Positions 42,025 through 51,274 of a DNA stretch of 64,000 bases are shown one piece after another. Below the pieces are notes generated by a model that saw only the letters and a list, made by a program, of their open reading frames with translations, made no database searches and had not been told where the DNA came from. The stretch's first letter is position 1, and every line of letters starts with the position of its first letter. The DNA is taken from assembly GCF_029892785.1 (NCBI RefSeq), contig NZ_JARXXA010000001.1:248001-312000 (forward strand). The letters are read 5' to 3'. Both the position numbers and the translations under genes were made by a program. Origin of the DNA: Parabacteroides sp. PH5-46. Lineage in GTDB: Bacteria > Bacteroidota > Bacteroidia > Bacteroidales > Tannerellaceae.

Positions 42025-43710
42025 ATGGCAGACGACAAAAAGATTATTTTCTCAATGGTGGGTGTAAATAAAATCTATCCACCTCAAAAACAAGTTCTTA
42101 AAAACATTTATCTTTCTTTCTTTTATGGAGCGAAAATCGGTATTATCGGTTTGAATGGCTCCGGTAAATCTACTTTGCTGAAGATTATAGCCGGTATTGA
42201 GAAGGAATATCAGGGTGAAGTGGTATTCTCTCCCGGATATTCAGTCGGTTACCTGGAACAGGATCCGCAACTGGAAGCAGGTAAGACGGTTAAAGAGATT
42301 GTACAGGAAGGTGTACAGGGTATTGTAGACTTGCTGAAAGAGTTTGAAGAAGTAAATGAAAAGTTTGCTGATCCGGAAGTATTGGACGATCCGGACAAAA
42401 TGGATAAATTAATCACCCGTCAGGCTGAATTACAGGATCAGATAGATGCTGCCGACGCCTGGAATATAGACAGCCGCCTGGAGCGCGCGATGGATGCCCT
42501 CCGTTGCCCTCCGGAAGATCAGCTGGTGGATACCCTTTCCGGTGGCGAACGCAGGCGGATTGCTCTGTGTCGTTTATTACTCCAGAAGCCAGATGTATTG
42601 TTGCTAGATGAGCCTACCAACCACCTGGACGCCGAGTCTATCGACTGGCTGGAACAGCATTTGCAGCAGTATGAGGGAACCGTGATCTGTATTACGCACG
42701 ACCGCTACTTCCTGGACCATGTAGCCGGCTGGATTCTGGAGCTGGATCGTGGCGAAGGCATCCCCTGGAAAGGTAACTACTCATCTTGGCTGGATCAGAA
42801 GACTAAGCGGATGGCTCAGGAGGAAAAACAAGTCAGCAAGCGCCGGAAGACGTTGGAGCGCGAGTTGGAATGGATCAATATGGCTCCTAAGGCTCGCCAG
42901 GCCAAAGGTAAAGCCCGTCTGAATTCGTATGAACGATTGCTGAATGAAGACCAGAAAGAACGGGAAGCCAAGCTGGAACTCTTTATCCCGAATGGCCCTC
43001 GCCTGGGTAATAAGGTGATCGAAGCGCAGCAGGTAGCTAAGGCTTTTGGTGACAAACTACTGTTTGATGATCTGAACTTTATGCTTCCTCCTAACGGTAT
43101 TGTAGGCGTTATCGGGCCGAATGGTGCTGGAAAAACAACGCTTTTCAAGATGATTATGGGAATGGAAAGCATTGATAAAGGAACGTTTGAAGTGGGTGAA
43201 ACAGTGGCTTTGGGATATGCAGACCAGACACATAAAGATATCGACCCGAATAAGACGGTCTACCAGGTTATTTCCGGTGGTCAGGAGTTCATCCGCGTGG
43301 GAGGAAAAGAGATCAATTCGCGTGCTTACCTGTCTAAGTTTAACTTCTCCGGAGGCGATCAGGAAAAACTTTGCGGCGTATTGTCCGGTGGTGAACGTAA
43401 CAGACTCCATCTGGCGCTTACCTTGAAGGCAGAAGCCAATGTGTTGCTCTTAGACGAACCTACCAACGATATAGACGTGAACACCTTACGTGCACTGGAA
43501 GAAGGTTTGGAAAACTTTGCCGGTTGCGCTGTCGTTATCTCGCACGACCGTTGGTTCCTCGACCGTATCTGTACACATATCCTGTCTTTTGAAGGCAATT
43601 CTAATGTGGTATATTATGAAGGTTCCTATTCAGAGTATGAAGAATATAAGAAGAAGCAATCGGGATATGAAGAGCCCAAACGCGTACGTTATCGTAACTT
43701 GATGGAGTGA
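42025..43710 (+). CDS. ettA: ABC-F translation factor EttA
   Basis: 561 aa with two ABC ATPase domains and no membrane part. Walker A GLNGSGKST and GPNGAGKTT, signatures LSGGERRR and LSGGERNR, Walker B LLLDEPTNHLD and LLLDEPTNDID. The arm between the first-domain helices (ADPEVLDDPDKMDKLITRQA) and the linker KAKGKARLNSYERLL-type segment fit EttA, which gates the first steps of elongation according to energy state. Length matches EttA (about 555). Confidence 0.93.
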   Translation: MADDKKIIFSMVGVNKIYPPQKQVLKNIYLSFFYGAKIGIIGLNGSGKSTLLKIIAGIEKEYQGEVVFSPGYSVGYLEQDPQLEAGKTVKEIVQEGVQGIVDLLKEFEEVNEKFADPEVLDDPDKMDKLITRQAELQDQIDAADAWNIDSRLERAMDALRCPPEDQLVDTLSGGERRRIALCRLLLQKPDVLLLDEPTNHLDAESIDWLEQHLQQYEGTVICITHDRYFLDHVAGWILELDRGEGIPWKGNYSSWLDQKTKRMAQEEKQVSKRRKTLERELEWINMAPKARQAKGKARLNSYERLLNEDQKEREAKLELFIPNGPRLGNKVIEAQQVAKAFGDKLLFDDLNFMLPPNGIVGVIGPNGAGKTTLFKMIMGMESIDKGTFEVGETVALGYADQTHKDIDPNKTVYQVISGGQEFIRVGGKEINSRAYLSKFNFSGGDQEKLCGVLSGGERNRLHLALTLKAEANVLLLDEPTNDIDVNTLRALEEGLENFAGCAVVISHDRWFLDRICTHILSFEGNSNVVYYEGSYSEYEEYKKKQSGYEEPKRVRYRNLME

Positions 43711-43762
43711 CTTAATAGACTTAGTAAATCTAATATACTTAATAAGTTCAATATAACTGAAA
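43711..43762. repeat. CTTAATA-type tandem repeat
   Basis: CTTAATAGACTTAGTAAATC and further CTTAATAAG words; similar to the in-frame repeat at 24398-24437. Confidence 0.45.
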
Positions 43763-44416
43763 ATGATCATGAAGAAAAGTATGCTTTTACTGGCGCTTAT
43801 CTGTGGCGCTCTGTTTTGTGTTACCAGTGAATCGAATGCTCAACAGGTAATTAAACTGTTTAATGGGAAAAACCTCTCTAATTGGGATTTTATTGTAGAT
43901 AAGAATGCAGTGCCTGCCGATCAGGTCTATTCGGTAAAAGATGGTATGATCCATATTGCCGGAAACCCGTTTGGCTATATGTACACGAAGGAAAAATACG
44001 ATAACTTTAAGCTACATGTAGAATGGCGTTGGCCTCAGGAAGCTACCAATAGTGGGATTTTCCTGTTGATCGAAGATGTGAAAAATCCATTCCCCAATGG
44101 TATCGAATGTCAGCTGGCTGCTGGAAATGCCGGGGATTTTGTCTGTCTGGGCGGATCTGATCTGGTAGAATTTCTGCAACGTCCGGGCGAAGCACGTCCT
44201 GCCTTCCCTGTAGTAAAGAAAGCGAATCCATCGAGCGAGAAACCCGTTGGCGAATGGAATGAGGCTAATATTTTCGTAAAAAACGGAACGATAACCGTCT
44301 ACATCAACGGCGTATATCAAAACACCGGAAACAACAAAGTAAAATCCGGCCATATCGGCCTCCAAAGCGAAGGAAAAGACATCCAGTTCCGCAATGTGAC
44401 ACTCACAAAGTGGTAA
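43763..44416 (+). CDS. DUF1080 secreted protein
   Basis: 217 aa. Signal peptide (SMLLLALICGALFCVTSESNA), then a concanavalin-like DUF1080 domain: LFNGKNLSNWDF, NFKLHVEWRWPQEATNSGIF, GHIGLQSEGKDIQFRNV. The family binds or acts on sugars (3-keto-glycoside hydrolases include DUF1080 members); no catalytic assignment is safe here. Periplasmic or secreted. ATG 43763 or 43769 could start it. Downstream stems at 44429-44446 and 44451-44515. Confidence 0.88.
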   Translation: MIMKKSMLLLALICGALFCVTSESNAQQVIKLFNGKNLSNWDFIVDKNAVPADQVYSVKDGMIHIAGNPFGYMYTKEKYDNFKLHVEWRWPQEATNSGIFLLIEDVKNPFPNGIECQLAAGNAGDFVCLGGSDLVEFLQRPGEARPAFPVVKKANPSSEKPVGEWNEANIFVKNGTITVYINGVYQNTGNNKVKSGHIGLQSEGKDIQFRNVTLTKW

Positions 44417-44428
44417 TTGAACATTGAA

Positions 44429-44515
44429 AATGGCTAACGAGCCATTGTGAATTCAGACGTGAGCTATTATTTTTAGGTAACAACCTATTTTTAATTGCTT
44501 GCGTCTGAATTTTTA
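44429..44515 (+). terminator. Terminator hairpins between DUF1080 gene and eamA
   Basis: AATGGC-TAACGA-GCCATT (44429-44446), then ATTCAGACG (44451-44459) pairing with CGTCTGAAT (44502-44510), ending in TTTTT. Inner arms AGGTAACAACCT add a second stem. Confidence 0.65.
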
Positions 44516-45445
44516 TAGGAAGAACAAGGATACGCCTATTACGCTGATGATGGCGCCGAGGGTTTCTTTGGGGGTTACTTTTTGTTTGAAGAAGAAATAA
44601 GATGGTATGAGGATGAGTATGGGAGTCAGGGCCATGAGTGTGGAGGCAATGCCTGCTTCGGTATACTGAACGGCCATTAGCGAAAAGGAAACACCTATGA
44701 AGGGGCCGAAGAATGTGCCTACTGTTGCGGCTCCCATAGCTTTATTGTCTCTGAAGGCTTTGATAAATGCGGCTCCTTTTCCGGACCAGAGTATGATAAT
44801 AAGAAAGCCCAGTAGCCCTACTATCGCTCTGATTTGTGTGGAAGCGAAAGGTACCATGAATACGGCTGTTGCGTTGCTGGTGTCTATGGTTTGCATATAG
44901 TACTCCATCCCTAATTTGCTGAATACAAGTCCTACACCTTGCCCTACACCTGCCCCTATGCCGAAAAGGATACCTTTCAGCGGGAGGTTGAATTGTAATT
45001 TTTTTGATTCTTTACTGCTTCGTCCGATGATGGAGAGGCCAATTCCGAACATCGTGACGAACATACCGGCGATGGCATGTGCATTCATGCGCTCTCCCAG
45101 GATAAACATACCTGCCAGGGCGGCGGAAGGAGGCGATAAAGTCATAAAGAGCTGTCCGAAGCGGGAGCCGATCAGTATGTAGGAACTGAACAAGCAGTAA
45201 TCGCCTAATACATACCCGATAAAACCTGATACTGCCAACCAAAACCAGGCTTCATAGCCCGCATCCCAGGGGATAAACTGACCGGTAAAGATCAACAAGG
45301 TGATACCTAGCATCAGAAAGGCCATTCCAAGCCGTATAATGTTCAAACTGAGCGAGCCCATGCGCTTACCTGCAAACTCGAAGAAAAGGGCTGTAATCGT
45401 CCAGGAAACGGCTACACCGAGCGAAATGATCTCACCTTTATACAT
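44513..45445 (-). CDS. EamA/DMT-family transporter
   Basis: 310 aa, about ten membrane helices in two EamA repeats (residues 5-140 and 155-305), the second ending in PILILIPSYFFFKQKVTPKE. Drug/metabolite exporters of this family move amino acids or other small molecules; the substrate is not evident. Its start is 9 nt beyond the dnaB stop, so it probably rides on the dnaB transcript. Confidence 0.88.
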   Translation of the reverse strand: MYKGEIISLGVAVSWTITALFFEFAGKRMGSLSLNIIRLGMAFLMLGITLLIFTGQFIPWDAGYEAWFWLAVSGFIGYVLGDYCLFSSYILIGSRFGQLFMTLSPPSAALAGMFILGERMNAHAIAGMFVTMFGIGLSIIGRSSKESKKLQFNLPLKGILFGIGAGVGQGVGLVFSKLGMEYYMQTIDTSNATAVFMVPFASTQIRAIVGLLGFLIIILWSGKGAAFIKAFRDNKAMGAATVGTFFGPFIGVSFSLMAVQYTEAGIASTLMALTPILILIPSYFFFKQKVTPKETLGAIISVIGVSLFFL

Positions 45446-45454
45446 ATAGATTTA

Positions 45455-46966
45455 TCAGAAGGGATAATCGTTGTTGGTTTGAGCCAGAAAATCGGGTCCG
45501 GCAGGCGGAATGGGTTGTGCATGGTCTGCTTCCGCGCCGATAGACGATGCAAATTCGCGTACAGGGATGTCTTCATCCACATTGATGAACTTGGCGTATT
45601 CGCCTTTGAAGCGTAGACGCACATCTCCGGTTGCTCCGTTACGATGCTTGGCGATAATAATTTCGGCCATCCCTATCAGCGAGTTTCCCCTCTCATCTTC
45701 TGTGATTTTATAGTATTCCGGACGGTGTATGAAGCAAACCATATCGGCATCCTGCTCAATGGCTCCGGATTCACGAAGGTCGGCCAGCTGCGGGCGTTTT
45801 CCTTCTCCCTGACGGCTCTCTACACCACGGTTTAGCTGCGAAAGCGCGATAATCGGGATGTTCAGCTCTTTGGCAAGCCCTTTTAGCGAGCGGGAAATCA
45901 TACTCACCTCCTGTTCGCGGCTACCAAAGTTCATTCCGCTGGCATTCATCAACTGTAAATAGTCAATAATGATACATCTTACATGATGTTCACGCACCAG
46001 GCGGCGTGCCTTTGTCCTTAATTCAAAGACGGATAAACTGGGGGTATCGTCAATATAGATCGGAGCGTCGTACAGGCCTGCCAGTTTAAAGTCCAGCTGC
46101 TCCCATTCGTACTTCTCCAGGCGTCCGCTTTTGATCTTATCTGCCGTAATCTCCGTAATGTTGACAATCAAACGGTTTACCAGCTGTACGTTACTCATTT
46201 CCAATGAAAAGAGGGCTACTGGTGTATTGTGCTGAACGGCCATGTTTTTGGCCATAGACAATACGAAGGCCGTTTTACCCATGGCGGGACGGGCTGCGAT
46301 GATCACCAGGTCTGAATTTTGCCAGCCGTGTGTCATCTTATCCAAACCATGAAATCCTGATCGCAGGCCACTTAAACCTTCCGGCTGTTCGGCTGCTTTT
46401 TTGATCAGTTCGATGGCTTCGCCAATAACGGGGTTGATCTGTGTTACGTCCTTCTTTACGTTTTGCTGAGATATCTCAAACAAGCGAGCTTCGGCCAGCT
46501 GCATCAGGTCGTCTACGTCTATCGATTCGTCGAATGCTTGTCCCTGAATAGAGGCTGTAAAGGAGATCAACTCTCTGGCAAGAAACTTCTGTGCAATGAT
46601 ACGGGCATGATATTCAATGTGCGCGCTACTGGCTACTTTGCTGGTGAGTTGCGAGATGTAGAAGGGCCCGCCTACAGCATCCAGATCGCCACGTTTCTTT
46701 AGCTGATCCGTTACGGTAAGCATGTCGATAGGGCGCTGGCTGACAGCCAGGTCTACAATCGCCGAATAGATCGTTTCATGTGCTTTTTCGTAGAAGCACT
46801 CCGGTTTCAGGATATCACTAATGATAAAATAGGCGTCTTTTTCGAGCATTAATGCGCCGAGTACGGCCTCTTCAAGCTCCCTGGCCTGTGGTTGCAGGCG
46901 CCCCATTTCCGGTACAACGATTGTCTTTTGTTTACTTCTTCCTGTATTTCTAGTCCCTTCAGCCAT
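45455..46966 (-). CDS. dnaB: Replicative DNA helicase DnaB
   Basis: 503 aa. N-terminal primase-binding domain (RLQPQARELEEAVLGALML), RecA-type helicase with Walker A ARPAMGKTAF, IIDYLQLM and SQLNRGVESR, GAIEQDADMV. Unwinds DNA at the fork. C-terminal Pro/Ala-rich tail. Replication genes are not clustered here. Confidence 0.96.
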   Translation of the reverse strand: MAEGTRNTGRSKQKTIVVPEMGRLQPQARELEEAVLGALMLEKDAYFIISDILKPECFYEKAHETIYSAIVDLAVSQRPIDMLTVTDQLKKRGDLDAVGGPFYISQLTSKVASSAHIEYHARIIAQKFLARELISFTASIQGQAFDESIDVDDLMQLAEARLFEISQQNVKKDVTQINPVIGEAIELIKKAAEQPEGLSGLRSGFHGLDKMTHGWQNSDLVIIAARPAMGKTAFVLSMAKNMAVQHNTPVALFSLEMSNVQLVNRLIVNITEITADKIKSGRLEKYEWEQLDFKLAGLYDAPIYIDDTPSLSVFELRTKARRLVREHHVRCIIIDYLQLMNASGMNFGSREQEVSMISRSLKGLAKELNIPIIALSQLNRGVESRQGEGKRPQLADLRESGAIEQDADMVCFIHRPEYYKITEDERGNSLIGMAEIIIAKHRNGATGDVRLRFKGEYAKFINVDEDIPVREFASSIGAEADHAQPIPPAGPDFLAQTNNDYPF

Positions 46967-46987
46967 TCTGGTTTGTTTTTAGCGCAT

Positions 46988-46995
46988 CAAATTTA
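46988..46995 (-). promoter_or_regulatory. -7 box for dnaB
   Basis: TAAATTTG on the minus strand, 22 bp before the start. Confidence 0.4.
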
Positions 46996-47004
46996 GTGCT
47001 TTTA

Positions 47005-47034
47005 TTTGGGTTTGAGTCATTTTTTGTACCTTTG
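47005..47034 (+). promoter_or_regulatory. corA promoter
   Basis: TTTG (47005-47008), 18 bp, TACCTTTG (47027-47034). Leader about 115 nt. Confidence 0.6.
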
Positions 47035-47059
47035 CATTTGTAAAAAGTAATTAAGAATT

Positions 47060-47104
47060 ATGGACGACACAATCCCGCGAAGTAGATTAAAAAGTATTAA
47101 TTAG
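47060..47104 (+). CDS. Possible 14-residue leader peptide of corA
   Basis: ATG GAC GAC opens a 14-codon frame (MDDTIPRSRLKSIN) that ends in TAG, inside the corA leader. A partly paired stem (ACAGAGAGG with CCTCTGTGT, 47109-47137) follows. Salmonella corA is known to have a translated leader; here it is only a candidate. Confidence 0.3.
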   Translation: MDDTIPRSRLKSIN

Positions 47105-47155
47105 TGATACAGAGAGGCTTTTCATGTCCCTCTGTGTACAAAAAAAGAGGCGAAT

Positions 47156-48088
47156 ATGAGAAGTTTTCTTTATAGCGAAGTTACGGGCTTTGTTGAAAAA
47201 GACCACTGGCTGCCCAACAGCTGGATAAAAGTAGAAACTCCCACACAGGATGATATCCTTTATCTTACCGAAGAACTGAAGGTTCCCGAATCATTTATTG
47301 CCGATATTGAAGATACGGACGAACGTCCCCGCGTAGAGCATGAAGGAAATTGGCTATTAACTATCTTACGTATCCCGATAGTAGAAAACGGAAAGTCTAT
47401 TCCCTATACTACTGTGCCTATTGGTATTATGACGAATGATGATGTAATCGTAACCTTGTGCTATTACCGGACAGATGTAGTAAAGGATTTCATTCTTCAT
47501 ACCCGTCGAAAAGGTGTCCTGATCCGGAATAAATACGAGCTGATCATGCGTCTGATCCACTCTTCGGCTGTCTGGTTCCTTAAATACCTGAAAAAGATCA
47601 ATAATGAAGTAACGGACGCCGAGAATGCTCTGGCCAAAAGTATCAGGAATGAAGACTTGCTCCACCTGATGAATCTTCAGAAAAGCCTGGTTTACTTTAA
47701 TACCTCTATCCGGGGCAATGAAGTGATGTTTAATAAACTACAAAGTATCTTTCAGGAACCGGCCTTTCGCATTGATTCCGAATTGCTGGAAGATGTAGAC
47801 ACAGAGCTGAAGCAGGCACATAATACCGTGAATATATACAGCGATATCCTTACCGGCACGATGGATGCCTTTGCTTCCGTTATCTCCAACAATGTAAACA
47901 CCATCATGAAACGCATGACGTCCATCTCTATTATCTTGATGGTACCTACGCTTATAGCCAGCTTTTACGGGATGAATATTATTAATTATGCCGAGGAATT
48001 ACCATACGGGTTTATAGTGATCATTATCGCGTCACTTTTCTTTTCAGCAATGGCTTTCTATATATTCAAGAAGATCAAATGGTTTTGA
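47156..48088 (+). CDS. corA: CorA-family magnesium/cobalt transporter
   Basis: 310 aa. Large N-terminal cytoplasmic funnel, two C-terminal membrane helices, and the selectivity motif YGMN followed by the expected loop (YGMNIINYAEELPYGF). Imports Mg2+ through a pentameric channel. Long 5' leader with a possible short frame. Single gene. Confidence 0.93.
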   Translation: MRSFLYSEVTGFVEKDHWLPNSWIKVETPTQDDILYLTEELKVPESFIADIEDTDERPRVEHEGNWLLTILRIPIVENGKSIPYTTVPIGIMTNDDVIVTLCYYRTDVVKDFILHTRRKGVLIRNKYELIMRLIHSSAVWFLKYLKKINNEVTDAENALAKSIRNEDLLHLMNLQKSLVYFNTSIRGNEVMFNKLQSIFQEPAFRIDSELLEDVDTELKQAHNTVNIYSDILTGTMDAFASVISNNVNTIMKRMTSISIILMVPTLIASFYGMNIINYAEELPYGFIVIIIASLFFSAMAFYIFKKIKWF

Positions 48089-48127
48089 TTTTGCAGGCAA
48101 TTTAGAGAGATATTACCTATAACTTTT

Positions 48128-48135
48128 TAACTTTG
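48128..48135 (+). promoter_or_regulatory. -7 box for serB
   Basis: TAACTTTG, leader about 12 nt to ATG 48154; it rules out the longer TTG-started frame (48133). Confidence 0.45.
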
Positions 48136-48153
48136 TCCCAAAATCAATTAAAT

Positions 48154-49380
48154 ATGTCACAGAAAAGTGAGATAATCTTTATCAACATCAGTGGCCCCGA
48201 TCGTCCGGGAGTAACTGCTGCTCTTACCGAAATATTAGCTAAAAAGAATGCTTTAATATTGGATATCGGCCAGGCTGATATACACAATAACCTTTCATTA
48301 GGTATCCTTTTCCAGAGTACGGAAGGTGACTCGGGGGATATCTTAAAAGATCTGTTGTTCAAGAGCTATGAATTAGACGTGAATATTCGTTTCAATCCTA
48401 TTTCGGAAAAGCAATATACCGAATGGGTTGGTTTACAGGGAAAAAATCGTTACATCATCACCATTCTGGGGCGCAAGCTTTCTGCCAGACAGATCGCCAG
48501 TGTTACCCGCATTGTTGCCGACCAGGGGATGAACATTGACGATATCCGCCGTTTGACCGGACGTATCCCCCTTGATGAAACGCAGCGTACGCCTAAGGCC
48601 AGTGTGGAATTTTCAGTCAGAGGTACACCCAAAAACAGGGAGCAGATGCAGTTGGCTTTTCTGGAACTCTCTTCCGAATTGGAAATGGATATCTCTTTCC
48701 AGGAAGACAGTATGTATCGCCGGATGCGTCGCCTGATTTGTTTTGATATGGACTCAACCCTGATCAAAACAGAGGTGATTGACGAACTGGCAGAGCGGGC
48801 AGGCGTTGGTGAGCAGGTAAGAGCCATCACCGAATCAGCCATGCGTGGGGAAATCGATTTTGCCGAAAGTTTTCGCGAACGTTGCGCCTTACTAAAGGGC
48901 TTGGATGTCTCTGTTATGCAGGAAATTGCCGAGAATTTACCGATTACCGAAGGGGTTGAACGTTTGATGCACATTCTTAAAAAGGTTGGTTTCAAAATTG
49001 CTATCCTCTCGGGAGGATTCACTTATTTCGGTAACTATCTGAAACAGAAGTATGGTATCGACTATGTATATGCCAATGAGTTGGAGATTGTAGACGGAAA
49101 ACTAACCGGACGACATATTGGCGATATCGTTGATGGAAAGCGGAAAGCGGAGCTGTTACGCTTGATTTCTCAGGTTGAAAATGTGGACATCCGCCAGACA
49201 GTGGCTGTTGGTGACGGAGCTAACGACCTGCCGATGATTAGTATTGCAGGCCTGGGGATTGCTTTCCATGCCAAACCCAAAGTGAAGGAAACCGCCCAAC
49301 AGTCTATCTCTACCATCGGACTCGACGGTGTGTTGTATTTCCTCGGATATAAGGATTCTTATTTAAACGAACAGATATAA
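48154..49380 (+). CDS. serB: Phosphoserine phosphatase with ACT domains
   Basis: 408 aa from ATG 48154. Two ACT-like regions (INISGPDRPGVTAALTEIL and YIITILGRKLSARQIASV) precede a HAD phosphatase with catalytic DMDSTLIKTE, SGGFTYFG and VGDGANDLPMI. Makes serine from phosphoserine; the ACT part probably senses serine. The Dabb-domain gene follows 21 nt later. Confidence 0.93.
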   Translation: MSQKSEIIFINISGPDRPGVTAALTEILAKKNALILDIGQADIHNNLSLGILFQSTEGDSGDILKDLLFKSYELDVNIRFNPISEKQYTEWVGLQGKNRYIITILGRKLSARQIASVTRIVADQGMNIDDIRRLTGRIPLDETQRTPKASVEFSVRGTPKNREQMQLAFLELSSELEMDISFQEDSMYRRMRRLICFDMDSTLIKTEVIDELAERAGVGEQVRAITESAMRGEIDFAESFRERCALLKGLDVSVMQEIAENLPITEGVERLMHILKKVGFKIAILSGGFTYFGNYLKQKYGIDYVYANELEIVDGKLTGRHIGDIVDGKRKAELLRLISQVENVDIRQTVAVGDGANDLPMISIAGLGIAFHAKPKVKETAQQSISTIGLDGVLYFLGYKDSYLNEQI

Positions 49381-49401
49381 AAAACTAAATTTCAAGCAAA
49401 T

Positions 49402-49704
49402 ATGATCAGACATATCGTAATGTTCAAATTGAAGGAGTTTGCTACTCAAGCCGAAAAGCAGACAAAAATAGAAGAGATTAAAACCCGCCTGGAAGCCCTG
49501 AAAGGCCGGATCGATATCTTATTACATATCAGCGTAGACTTCAACGTAAACCCTGCCGAAACCTGGGATCTTATCCTGACTACAGAGTTTAAGTCGCTGG
49601 AAGACCTGGCTGTTTACGCCAACCATCCCGAACATGTAGAGGTTACTAAAAACTGCATCGCTCCGGTAAAGGCAGACCGGGCTTGCGTAGATTACGTCTT
49701 TTAA
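49402..49704 (+). CDS. Dabb (stress-responsive A/B barrel) protein
   Basis: 100 aa. Begins IRHIVMFKLKEFA and has YANHPEHVEVTKNCI, the strand and helix signatures of the Dabb dimeric alpha-beta barrel. No catalytic role known. Its stop overlaps the mgtC stop by 4 nt (convergent). Confidence 0.88.
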   Translation: MIRHIVMFKLKEFATQAEKQTKIEEIKTRLEALKGRIDILLHISVDFNVNPAETWDLILTTEFKSLEDLAVYANHPEHVEVTKNCIAPVKADRACVDYVF

Positions 49705-50417
49705 GCCATCAGCTTGATTTGCGAAATATACCCCAAACTACGTATTTCGCTGAATAACTCAGTATAAGAGGATATGGATTTCAGGTTTACCTTGTAGGTA
49801 ACAATGGCCATATCCTTTTCGTATATATTGTCGTAAGAGACACTTACGATAAAGACATTATTCTTCACCAAAATCCTCCGAATTTCCTTGAAATCAGGCG
49901 TGGAGGTAGAGCAGGTAATGGTCATTATCTTGTTTACTCCGTCGAGGTACATCCGTTTTTCCACCCGCTCCAGCGAAAGCAGGATAAATAAAGCAACCAG
50001 TGTAGTAATACCGGCCGGAAGGAACATTCCCGCACCCACAGCCAGTCCGATAACAGCCATCACCCAGATACAGGCGGCGGTAGTCAGCCCGTGCACGCTG
50101 CCATGGCTTTGTATGATAGCACCTGCTCCCAGAAAACCAATCCCCGTAAGTACCTGTGCAGCAATACGTCCCGGATCCCCGTTCAGGAAGTTGGTGTAGG
50201 TCTGCGGAATCCATATCGATATCAGCATAGCGGCAGTTGAACCTACACAGATCAAGGTAAACGTCCGCATCCCGGCATCCCGGCGCCTGAACTGGCGCTC
50301 AATGCCGATAATGGCGCCCAAAAAACAGCTGATAAGAAGCCTGGCCAAAGCAGTGTATGGAGTTATTTCCGTACTATTCAGTATTATATCTAATTGTTCT
50401 ACTAAATTCTCTATCAT
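49701..50417 (-). CDS. MgtC/SapB-family membrane protein
   Basis: 238 aa. Four to five membrane helices with the MgtC signature (ARLLISCFLGAIIGIERQFR, RDAGMRTFTLICVGSTAAML, GIGFLGAGAIIQ) and a C-terminal ACT-like soluble domain. MgtC proteins inhibit F-type ATP synthase or affect magnesium homeostasis in pathogens; role here unknown. Lies close to corA, which may be coincidental. Confidence 0.9.
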   Translation of the reverse strand: MIENLVEQLDIILNSTEITPYTALARLLISCFLGAIIGIERQFRRRDAGMRTFTLICVGSTAAMLISIWIPQTYTNFLNGDPGRIAAQVLTGIGFLGAGAIIQSHGSVHGLTTAACIWVMAVIGLAVGAGMFLPAGITTLVALFILLSLERVEKRMYLDGVNKIMTITCSTSTPDFKEIRRILVKNNVFIVSVSYDNIYEKDMAIVTYKVNLKSISSYTELFSEIRSLGYISQIKLMA

Positions 50418-50441
50418 ATCCTACTATCTATATTTTATCAA

Positions 50442-50479
50442 CAAACATAACAAATTCTGAAGTAAGTTGTTATATTTGA
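50442..50479. promoter_or_regulatory. Divergent -7 boxes for mgtC-like gene and xth
   Basis: Minus TATGTTTG (50442-50449) for mgtC, leader about 19 nt; plus TATATTTG (50472-50479) for xth, leader about 21 nt. Confidence 0.45.
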
Positions 50480-50506
50480 AGTTTGAAATTATAAATGTAG
50501 TTAGAA

Positions 50507-51268
50507 ATGAAGATCATTACATACAACGTAAATGGCCTGAGAGCCGCAGTGAATAAGGGGTTTACGGATTGGTTGGCAACTGAAAATCCGGATGTACTTT
50601 GCATACAGGAAACAAAATTGCAGCCCGACCAATTTCCTTCCGAAGCCTTTACCGGACTGGGCTATTATGTCTATCTGTTCAGCGCGCAGAAGAAAGGTTA
50701 TAGCGGCGTTGCTATTCTTACCAAAAAGAAGCCCGATCATGTAGAGGTGGGAATGGGTATTGAAAAGTATGATAATGAGGGAAGATTCCTTCGTGCCGAT
50801 TTTGGAGATGTCTCTATCGTAAGCGTTTATCATCCTTCGGGAACCAGTGGAGACGAACGCCAGAGTTTCAAGATGGAGTGGCTGGATGCTTTTCAGAAGT
50901 ATGTATTGGAGTTGCAGAAAACACGTCCCCACTTAATATTGTGCGGCGACTATAATATTTGTCACGAACCCATCGACATTCACGATCCGATACGAAACGC
51001 CAAAAGCAGCGGTTTTTTACCCGAAGAACGCGAATGGATGACAGGCTTCCTAAACAGCGGTTTCATCGACACCTTCCGCTACAAAAATCCTGAAAAACAA
51101 CAGTATACCTGGTGGAGTTACCGCGCCAATGCAAGGATGAACAACAAAGGATGGCGTATCGACTACTGCATGGTAAACGAACCGATGAAGTCGCGGATAA
51201 CTGATGCTTACATCCTGAACGATGCCGAGCACTCAGACCATTGCCCAGCCGTCCTTACGATAGAATAA
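50507..51268 (+). CDS. xth: Exodeoxyribonuclease III
   Basis: 253 aa. EEP-fold AP endonuclease: ITYNVNGLRAA, the metal glutamate in CIQETKLQ, GDYNICHEPID and SDHCPAVLTIE. Cuts DNA at abasic sites during base excision repair. Single, convergent with pyrD; C-ending codons cluster in the last 250 bp. Confidence 0.95.
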   Translation: MKIITYNVNGLRAAVNKGFTDWLATENPDVLCIQETKLQPDQFPSEAFTGLGYYVYLFSAQKKGYSGVAILTKKKPDHVEVGMGIEKYDNEGRFLRADFGDVSIVSVYHPSGTSGDERQSFKMEWLDAFQKYVLELQKTRPHLILCGDYNICHEPIDIHDPIRNAKSSGFLPEEREWMTGFLNSGFIDTFRYKNPEKQQYTWWSYRANARMNNKGWRIDYCMVNEPMKSRITDAYILNDAEHSDHCPAVLTIE

Positions 51269-51274
51269 ACTTCA

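Noticed and set aside
49701-50417. mgtC and corA as a magnesium regulon
   Set aside because: The genes lie on opposite strands with serB and a Dabb gene between them; proximity is not enough.
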